Below, in pieces: positions 6,179 through 11,524 of a DNA stretch of 13,478 bases. The translations under genes were made by a program, and so were the position numbers. The first letter of the stretch is position 1. Every line of letters begins with the position of its first letter. The notes beneath the pieces were generated by a model. That model was not told where the DNA came from. It saw only the letters and a list, made by a program, of their open reading frames with translations, and did not search any database. Origin of the DNA: Candidatus Falkowbacteria bacterium RIFOXYC2_FULL_47_12 (GTDB lineage: Bacteria; Patescibacteriota; Patescibacteriia; Patescibacteriales; XYC2-FULL-47-12); the NCBI GenBank assembly GCA_001778285.1, contig MFGL01000025.1, forward strand, positions 1,852-15,329, in the 5' to 3' direction.

Positions 6179-8222
6179 TCAACTCTCCCAACTTAAAGAT
6201 TTGCTCAAAATTCACTGGCAACACAGTGAATTTCGTTTTGGTCAGGAACAGGCTATCCAGAGTGTTTTGGAGGGCAAAAACACCGTGGTCGTGATGCCGA
6301 CCGGCGGCGGCAAATCGCTGATTTACCAATTGCCCGCCTTAATTCTGGATGGTGTCACCATTGTGGTTTCCCCGCTGATTGCTCTGATGAAAGACCAGGT
6401 GGACACGCTGGAGCGCATCGGCGTGCCGGCGACGTACATCAACAGCTCGCTTTCGCCGGCGGAAACAGCCGAGCGCATTGCCGCCATTCAAAACAACGCC
6501 TACAAACTCATCTACATCGCGCCGGAACGATTCTATTCCAATGAATTTATAGCGCTGATTAAAAATTTAAAAATCGCGCTGTTTGCCATTGACGAGGCCC
6601 ATTGTATCTCCGAGTGGGGGCACGATTTTCGCCCGAGCTACCTGAAGCTGCGCGACGTCGTCACGCATGTCGGCAACCCGCCGGTTTTGGCCGTGACCGC
6701 GACGGCAACGCCTGAAGTGAAAGAAGATATAATCAAACAATTACAACTGCAAAATCCCGAGGTCATCGTAACCGGCTTTGACCGGCCGAATTTGAAATTT
6801 GGCGTTATCCGCGCCTCTGACGCGCAAAAATTCTTGGAAATTTTGGAAATTGTCCAGCACGTAAACGGCGCCGGCATCATCTACGCGGGCACGCGGCAAA
6901 AAGTTGAATCACTCTTGGAATATTTGCTCGGAAGCGGCGTCAGCGCGACCGGCTACCACGCCGGCATGGCAGCCGACGACCGCAAAGCCGTGCAGAATGA
7001 CTTTATGAACAACCGCGCGCGCGTCATTATCGCGACCAACGCCTTTGGCCTGGGCATTGATAAATCCGACATCCGCTTCGTCATCCATGCCGACCTGCCC
7101 GGCACCGTTGAAGCCTACTACCAGGAGGCCGGCCGCGCCGGCCGGGACGGCCAAGAAAGTTACTGTATTCTCTTGTACTCGCCGGCCGACCGCTATTTGC
7201 GCGAATTTTTTATCTCCGGCGACAACCCGCCGCCAACCGTCATCACCGAAGTCTATGACGCCCTGCTTGCCTACGGAAGCGACACCGTGCTCGCAACGTA
7301 CGCCGAGCTCACGGAAAGCGTGTCCGAAAAAGTGCCGGACATGGCGGTCGGCACTGCGTTGAAAATTTTGGAGCGCGAAGGCTACGTGCGCCGCAACCGC
7401 GAAAAAACCGGCCAGGCGTTTTTGCAATTGTTACATGACGCTCAGCACGTTAAAAATCGCTTGGGCGCGTCAGCCAAAATACAGCATCAAACCTTTGACG
7501 GCCTCTTCCGGCATTTTGGCGATACCCTGCAAACCGGCGTTGATTTTGCACCCGATGACATTGCCGGCATTGCCGGTGTCAAACGCGAAGCCGTCACCCG
7601 CCTGATGAAAAAATTGCAGGACGATGGGCTCGCCACATACCGGCCGCCGTTTCGCGGCACGGAAATTGCCATGCTAAAGCGCGTGCAGCCGCAGGAACTC
7701 ACCATTGACTTCACCGCTTTGAAAGAAAAACACAAACGCGAACTGAACAAACTTGACTTGATGGAAAGCTACGTCTACCACGACGGCTGCCGGCGCCGCT
7801 ACATCCTGGACTACTTTCAAGATGTAAAATCCAAAAATTGCGGAATTTGCGATAATTGTACTACAACAATAACCAACGTCGGACAGGCAGATGAAAATCC
7901 GAAAATTTACTCCGACGATATTAAGTTTGAAACCAAACTCACGCAACTGCAAACCTACGAGCTCTACGAGCAGGGCTTGAGCATTGACAAAATGGCGCAG
8001 GCGCGCAATCTCAAACCGGGCACGATTGTTCAGCATCTGTGTTTTCTCATTGCACACGGCAAAGACATAGACATCGCCAAATTCGTAGATTTAAAAAAGC
8101 AAAAACTCATTCAAAAAACGGCGCGGCAAGTCGGCGCCGATACTTTATCGCCAATTAAAGAAGCGCTGGGAGATGTGGTAAATTGGGATGAGATACGACT
8201 CGTGTTGGCAACTAAATTGTAA
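6171..8222 (+). CDS. recQ: RecQ-family ATP-dependent DNA helicase
   Basis: A 683-residue superfamily 2 helicase that unwinds 3'-tailed DNA in repair and recombination. Motif 0 is FRFGQEQAI (21-29), motif I MPTGGGKS (42-49), DEAH 141-144 followed by CISEWGHDFRPSY, motif III VTATATP (175-181) and motif VI QEAGRAGRDGQ (318-328). Four cysteines at 540, 557, 560 and 563 (HDGCRRRYILDYF, then CGICDNC) form the zinc site. Their spacing, C-x16-C-x2-C-x2-C, matches that remembered for E. coli RecQ. About 200 residues, including winged-helix-like segments (352-520), precede the zinc site; in E. coli the zinc site comes straight after the helicase core. The C-terminus (~585-683, LQTYELYEQGLSIDKMAQARNLK) resembles an HTH_40 domain and replaces HRDC. 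Start overlaps glyA; the stop is 3 bases from the convergent gene. Confidence 0.95.
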   Translation: MLNQLSQLKDLLKIHWQHSEFRFGQEQAIQSVLEGKNTVVVMPTGGGKSLIYQLPALILDGVTIVVSPLIALMKDQVDTLERIGVPATYINSSLSPAETAERIAAIQNNAYKLIYIAPERFYSNEFIALIKNLKIALFAIDEAHCISEWGHDFRPSYLKLRDVVTHVGNPPVLAVTATATPEVKEDIIKQLQLQNPEVIVTGFDRPNLKFGVIRASDAQKFLEILEIVQHVNGAGIIYAGTRQKVESLLEYLLGSGVSATGYHAGMAADDRKAVQNDFMNNRARVIIATNAFGLGIDKSDIRFVIHADLPGTVEAYYQEAGRAGRDGQESYCILLYSPADRYLREFFISGDNPPPTVITEVYDALLAYGSDTVLATYAELTESVSEKVPDMAVGTALKILEREGYVRRNREKTGQAFLQLLHDAQHVKNRLGASAKIQHQTFDGLFRHFGDTLQTGVDFAPDDIAGIAGVKREAVTRLMKKLQDDGLATYRPPFRGTEIAMLKRVQPQELTIDFTALKEKHKRELNKLDLMESYVYHDGCRRRYILDYFQDVKSKNCGICDNCTTTITNVGQADENPKIYSDDIKFETKLTQLQTYELYEQGLSIDKMAQARNLKPGTIVQHLCFLIAHGKDIDIAKFVDLKKQKLIQKTARQVGADTLSPIKEALGDVVNWDEIRLVLATKL

Positions 8223-8225
8223 AAC

Positions 8226-9533
8226 TCACTTCTTTCTAAACACAATCGCGTTGGGCACGTCGCGGTTCGGCCCCTCTTTGTACACGCCGTTGTAGTAGAG
8301 AGCGCGCGAATTGCCGCCATCCAAATTTATGGCGTAGGTAACGTCCATGGCCTGCAACACGTCAGCCAAATCAGGCACGGTCGCGCTGTAGACGATTACT
8401 AAATAGACAAAATTGTCTTTGACCGCGAACGCGTTGCGCGCCAGTTTCGCGTTGGTCTGCTTGTCGTCAAGTTCCCAGTCAATGAGGTAGTTCCAGCCGT
8501 CCTCAATGAGCCGCGGCTTGTTGCCGAACGCCGCCTGAATGCCGGCGAAATGCGTATTTTTAAAATTTTGTTCGCTGATGAATGCTTTGTGTGTGTCCTT
8601 GAAGTAGTAAAATTTGTTGTTGATGTCAAAGACGAGCAACGGACCGGTCGTGGCGTATTTAAAATTATCCGCGTTAATAAATTTTTTTAAACGGCTATTG
8701 TACACCGGATAAAAGTAGCTGTTTTCTTTGCCCGCGCAGGCGGCATAGTCCGGCGGACAAAAATAAGTGCCGTTGATGCCGGCAAACCCTTCGTTATCTT
8801 CCACGAAATCGGCTAAGCTTTTCGCGCTGCAAGCGCCGTCACAGTCATCATCATTCCCCGTATCAGTGATAATTTCCAAATTCGGGTCGCGCAGGTCAAT
8901 CGTGACAACGTCAACGTTAAAAGTTTGGCCGTTGGCAACGATAATTGTTTTGTACTCGTAGCTTGAGTACTCGTCAATGGATTCATTCAAAAAATTTTTG
9001 GGCACGAGCGCCAAATCTTTTTTGGTAATGCCCAAAGATAATTCGCGCATGATTTGGTAAGCGTCTGCCGGCCGGCCTAAATAGTAGCGCTTATTGTCAG
9101 CCGGATTAATATACCAGGCCTCGCCCGCGCCTTCCACCTGTAAAACAATGCGGCCGGACAGGCGCTCGGATAACGAGGAGTTCAACTCCTCCCGCGGGAG
9201 GAGTTGAACTCCTCCTGGCGTTGACGTTGCAGTTGTATCTTCTTCAATTTTTATTCCGGCAACTTGTGGCTGATTTTCACCAGCCGAAATTTTTGTCAAA
9301 TCCTTGTTGGTAATGCCAAGCCCAAGCGAGCGCATAATCTCAAAGGCGTCTTCGGCGCGGCCCAAATAGTAGCGCTTGTTGTCTTGCGGGTACACGTACC
9401 ACGCCTCGCCGTGGCGCTCCACATCAAGCAAAATTCTGCCGGACAGGCGGTTGGCAACGGAGGCGGCGTTAGTAGTGAGCGGCAGAACTACGCTTAATAA
9501 ACACAGTAATAGTATGGTATGCAGATGTCTCAT
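8226..9533 (-). CDS. Secreted phosphodiester glycosidase (NAGPA/DUF2233) with two GEAWYV modules
   Basis: A 435-residue protein. Residues 1-24 are a signal peptide (HTILLLCLLSVVLPLTTNAA) with no lipobox, so it is exported. Two copies of the module shared with the 1-1143 gene follow (residues 29-83 and 124-178). Residues ~195-435 form a NAGPA/DUF2233-type catalytic domain: GINGTYFC (252-259), TTGPLLVF, ARNAFAV (365-371), INLDGGNSRALYYNG (402-416) and DVPNAIVF (425-432). The human relative removes GlcNAc from mannose-6-phosphate diesters; bacterial members act on sugar phosphodiesters of the envelope, substrate unknown here. The linker between the modules (107-120, GGVQLLPREELNSS) comes from a palindromic element. 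A TATACT -10-like box (9540-9545, minus) lies just upstream, but no good -35 is visible. The 3' end converges on recQ with no terminator between. Confidence 0.88.
   Translation of the reverse strand: MRHLHTILLLCLLSVVLPLTTNAASVANRLSGRILLDVERHGEAWYVYPQDNKRYYLGRAEDAFEIMRSLGLGITNKDLTKISAGENQPQVAGIKIEEDTTATSTPGGVQLLPREELNSSLSERLSGRIVLQVEGAGEAWYINPADNKRYYLGRPADAYQIMRELSLGITKKDLALVPKNFLNESIDEYSSYEYKTIIVANGQTFNVDVVTIDLRDPNLEIITDTGNDDDCDGACSAKSLADFVEDNEGFAGINGTYFCPPDYAACAGKENSYFYPVYNSRLKKFINADNFKYATTGPLLVFDINNKFYYFKDTHKAFISEQNFKNTHFAGIQAAFGNKPRLIEDGWNYLIDWELDDKQTNAKLARNAFAVKDNFVYLVIVYSATVPDLADVLQAMDVTYAINLDGGNSRALYYNGVYKEGPNRDVPNAIVFRKK
9000..9164 (-). repeat. GEAWYV-type protein module, copy 4
   Basis: Residues 124-178 of the glycosidase protein: RLSGRIVLQVE, GEAWYINP, NKRYYLGRP, LSLGITKKDLALVP. 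It is very close to copy 3 in both protein and DNA, as expected for an internal duplication, with the palindromic element in the linker between them. Confidence 0.8.
9175..9214. repeat. In-frame palindromic element, copy 2 (inside the glycosidase gene)
   Basis: A perfect 40-bp palindrome: the arm GAGGAGTTCAACTCCTCCCG followed directly by its reverse complement, centred between 9194 and 9195. It contains the same two 15-mers as the copy in ychF (9176-9190 and 9199-9213), with an 8-base GC-rich centre CCCGCGGG instead of TTAAA. It encodes residues 107-120 of the minus-strand protein, in a different frame from the ychF copy. Confidence 0.92.
9285..9449 (-). repeat. GEAWYV-type protein module, copy 3
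   Basis: Residues 29-83 of the glycosidase protein, directly after the signal peptide: RLSGRILLDVE, GEAWYVYP, NKRYYLGRA, LGLGITNKDLTKI. It matches the two copies in the protein at the left end of the window. Confidence 0.8.
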
Positions 9534-9620
9534 ATGAATAGTATAGCATAAAATTCTAAATAATTATTTTATTACGCTTTAATATTTTTTTGGCTAATCA
9601 ACTATGATTGATAGCTAAAC

Positions 9621-9649
9621 TTGTAAAAATAGTAAAATTATGGTATCTT
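9621..9649 (+). promoter_or_regulatory. Candidate promoter for the radical-SAM gene
   Basis: TTGTAA (9621-9626), 17 bases, then TATCTT (9644-9649), each matching consensus at four of six positions. A second possible pair is TTGATA (9608-9613) with TAAAAT (9633-9638) at a long 19-base spacing. The 9534-9692 intergenic space is AT-rich and divergent, so a promoter on each strand is expected here. Confidence 0.35.
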
Positions 9650-9677
9650 GAATAATCAAAAATTGTTCTTTCAAAAG

Positions 9678-9683
9678 AAAGGG
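9678..9683 (+). promoter_or_regulatory. Shine-Dalgarno-like site deciding the start at 9693
   Basis: AAAGGG lies nine bases before ATG 9693. It favours that start over the in-frame TTG at 9648, which has no such site and would add 15 residues unlike the family. It is one of the few purine-rich ribosome sites in the window. Confidence 0.5.
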
Positions 9684-9692
9684 TGTGAAACC

Positions 9693-11147
9693 ATGAAAGA
9701 AACCATCTCTAAAGTTCTAGAAGCAAATTTGAGAGATTGGAATGATTGGTGCTGGCAGATGAAGCAGAAGTCGATTTGTAGCGACTTCTCCAATCTGTCG
9801 GCGTTGGGACTCATCAGTCCTGATGTTAAAGAGCAACGACGTCGCGTGGGGCTCACGCCCTACAACGTCAAATTGTTGCTTTATCTGAAAGAAAGTGACC
9901 CGCAAGGATACGACGCGGAGTCGCTACAGTCGTTCCTGCCGTCAGGCAAGAACGATGAGGAGCATCAGTGGGCATGGGCAAGGCGACATGACCTACCCTC
10001 GTCTCGCTTCTGGGTGCGCTTGCCGGTGCCACGTTTTTTCAAGACGCTGTTCACTGGCCGGGGTTCGGATACAGAAATCCAGACACTGGAAAAAATGTAT
10101 CCGCATACCGATGTGCTCATCGCAACGGCGATGTGCGCGCGTCACTGCTCGTTCTGTTTCCGTGAAGTCGGCGACGCGCGAGGTGAAGCCGCTCGCATGA
10201 CTGGCAGTATGAATGCCGTGATGAATGCCGTGCAAGCTATCATCGCACGCAAAACCCCACACGTCCTTGTTACTGGTGGTGATCCTCTCACTCGAAGCAA
10301 CCAACAGCTGTGCCAGATGCTTGCGCCGCTCGTGGAAAGTAAAACAGTGCAGGTGCTTCGCCTGGCGACACGATTGGTCGTTGACTTGCCAATGCGCTGC
10401 TACGATGAGGAGCTGCTGGCAATGCTGCGTGACTTCGCGCAACAGATGAAGCGTCGCCATGCTTCGTTCCGCATTGTAACGCATATAAATCATCCCTGCG
10501 AGTTGACATTGGAAGCAGTGAAGGCTTTGGAAAACATCCAAGCCTGCGGCATCGAGGTGATGAACCAAACGGCCGTGCTTCACGGAGTCAATGACGATGT
10601 TGCAACACTGCGCAAGCTGCTGATGGAGACTGATCGACTCGGCGTGCGGAATTACAAGTTGTTTCACTCCATGCCCGTTAAGGGCACGGAGAAACTCCGC
10701 GTGCCGATTCGAAAGTTCCGCGAGCTCGTCTCATCTCTTCACCAATGGTTGCCTGGTACATCCGTGCCGCCGGCGAACGTTGTTACGCTCGTCGGCAAGA
10801 TGCCAGTTTCGCCCAGCGGCAGGTGGATGTTTCCGATTCCGTTCACGAACAGAATCCTTTGCCGTAGTTTTCGCGGCGAGTGGTATCTGTTCAAGGACAT
10901 ATGGGATATCGGCCGCCATCTCCGCGAAGCGATGGTACTGGTTACAGTGGTACTGATACTCACTGTGTTGCCGCTGGCGAAACTGTCCGATCCGGTCAGT
11001 GAAAATCGGACGGCCAACCAAACTCAAAGTATCACAAGAGTCGCGATGCTCGCAGATGAACTCGGATACCCAGACGCTTGGGCGCGACAGCGTTTCGCTC
11101 CGTTCGTGGAGGGGAACACGCTGTATCTGCCTCTTCACGGTCTATGA
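9693..11147 (+). CDS. KamA-family radical SAM enzyme with C-terminal hydrophobic helix
   Basis: A 484-residue protein of the lysine 2,3-aminomutase (KamA) family. It has the early DWNDWCWQ segment (15-22), the cluster motif C148-x3-C152-x2-C155 (CARHCSFC) for the SAM-bound 4Fe-4S cluster, VLVTGGDPL (191-199), then LATRLVVDLP, THINHPCELT, NQTAVLHGVND and PANVVTLVGKMPV with Lys369, which may correspond to the PLP lysine. The parts that bind the lysine side chain in lysine aminomutase differ. The aspartate of YQCDLS is absent (here LFHSMPV), and the Asp-x2-Gly-Gly-Gly-Gly stretch before the PLP lysine is reduced to TLVG. The substrate is therefore probably not free lysine. Residues ~413-429 (AMVLVTVVLILTVLPLA) could span a membrane, followed by a ~55-residue tail. 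The gene has its own terminator. Its neighbours do not suggest a pathway. Confidence 0.85.
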   Translation: MKETISKVLEANLRDWNDWCWQMKQKSICSDFSNLSALGLISPDVKEQRRRVGLTPYNVKLLLYLKESDPQGYDAESLQSFLPSGKNDEEHQWAWARRHDLPSSRFWVRLPVPRFFKTLFTGRGSDTEIQTLEKMYPHTDVLIATAMCARHCSFCFREVGDARGEAARMTGSMNAVMNAVQAIIARKTPHVLVTGGDPLTRSNQQLCQMLAPLVESKTVQVLRLATRLVVDLPMRCYDEELLAMLRDFAQQMKRRHASFRIVTHINHPCELTLEAVKALENIQACGIEVMNQTAVLHGVNDDVATLRKLLMETDRLGVRNYKLFHSMPVKGTEKLRVPIRKFRELVSSLHQWLPGTSVPPANVVTLVGKMPVSPSGRWMFPIPFTNRILCRSFRGEWYLFKDIWDIGRHLREAMVLVTVVLILTVLPLAKLSDPVSENRTANQTQSITRVAMLADELGYPDAWARQRFAPFVEGNTLYLPLHGL

Positions 11148-11168
11148 TGCGAGTCAATATGCTCACCA

Positions 11169-11204
11169 AAAGGGGTCAATTCAAATTGCTGGATTGACCC
11201 CTTT
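11169..11204 (+). terminator. Hairpin after the radical-SAM gene (terminator, possibly repeat-derived)
   Basis: The arms AAAGGGGTCAAT (11169-11180) and ATTGACCCCTTT (11193-11204) form a perfect 12-bp stem with a 12-base loop, 22 bases after the stop codon and followed by the T-rich CTTCATTTTAAC. It would work as a terminator, although the T-run is interrupted. GGGGTCAAT-type stems also occur as dispersed REP-like repeats in many bacteria. Confidence 0.65.
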
Positions 11205-11332
11205 CTTCATTTTAACATATGTTTTGCCGGGCATGGATGAGTGAATCCTACTGGTTGTATCAATAAATTTTAGTCTGAACAATATCGTCCACTACTATTT
11301 ACGCTCACCCCATCTGCCGGTACTTTTCTGTG

Positions 11333-11406
11333 TGGAGCGGGTAAGGGGAGTCGAACCCCTCTCAACAGGTTGGAAACCTGTGGTAATACCGATATACGAT
11401 ACCCGC
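11333..11406 (-). tRNA. tRNA-Gly (anticodon UCC), CCA encoded
   Basis: Read on the minus strand the 74 bases fold as a complete tRNA. Acceptor stem GCGGGTA/TACCCGC, anticodon stem ACAGG/CCTGT with loop TTTCCAA (anticodon TCC at 11374-11372), T stem AGGGG/CCCCT with loop TTCGACT, discriminator T and an encoded CCA (11335-11333). The sequence closely follows bacterial glycine tRNAs. It reads GGA (and by wobble GGG) codons. It is the only RNA gene I can see and has its own promoter just upstream. I see no convincing terminator in the 11205-11332 space beyond it. Confidence 0.97.
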
Positions 11407-11416
11407 CGATACCAAA

Positions 11417-11445
11417 ATCTTAGCAAATGGCGCTTGCGTTGGCAA
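11417..11445 (-). promoter_or_regulatory. Promoter of tRNA-Gly
   Basis: On the minus strand TTGCCA (11445-11440), a 17-base spacer, then TAAGAT (11422-11417). Transcription would start a few bases before the mature 5' end of the tRNA at 11406. Confidence 0.7.
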
Positions 11446-11471
11446 CCCCAGCGGCGCGCATTGACAAATTT

Positions 11472-11503
11472 AACAAAACCTTCTGACTGGAGAAGGTTTT
11501 GTT
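11472..11503 (-). terminator. Terminator-like hairpin after the 608-residue protein gene
   Basis: The arms AACAAAACCTTCT and AGAAGGTTTTGTT form a perfect 13-bp stem with a 6-base loop. It lies 22 bases beyond the stop codon of the minus-strand gene. The U-rich part sits in the descending arm rather than after it. It is flanked by a second inverted pair, TGACAAAT (11462-11469) and ATTTGTCA (11512-11519). It separates that gene from the tRNA promoter. Confidence 0.65.
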
Positions 11504-11524
11504 GTATGCTGATTTGTCATGAAC

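Noticed and set aside
9590..9616. Imperfect inverted repeat (GCTAATCAA and TTGATAGC) in the divergent intergenic space
   Set aside because: The arms do not pair cleanly beyond about five bases and the region is AT-rich, so chance is likely.
9993..10667. Open frame of 224 codons on the minus strand
   Set aside because: It is antisense to the radical-SAM gene across its cluster motif and has a His/Gln-rich, non-protein-like composition.
9693..11147. Annotation as lysine 2,3-aminomutase proper
   Set aside because: The substrate-binding aspartate segments are missing, so only the family name is supported.
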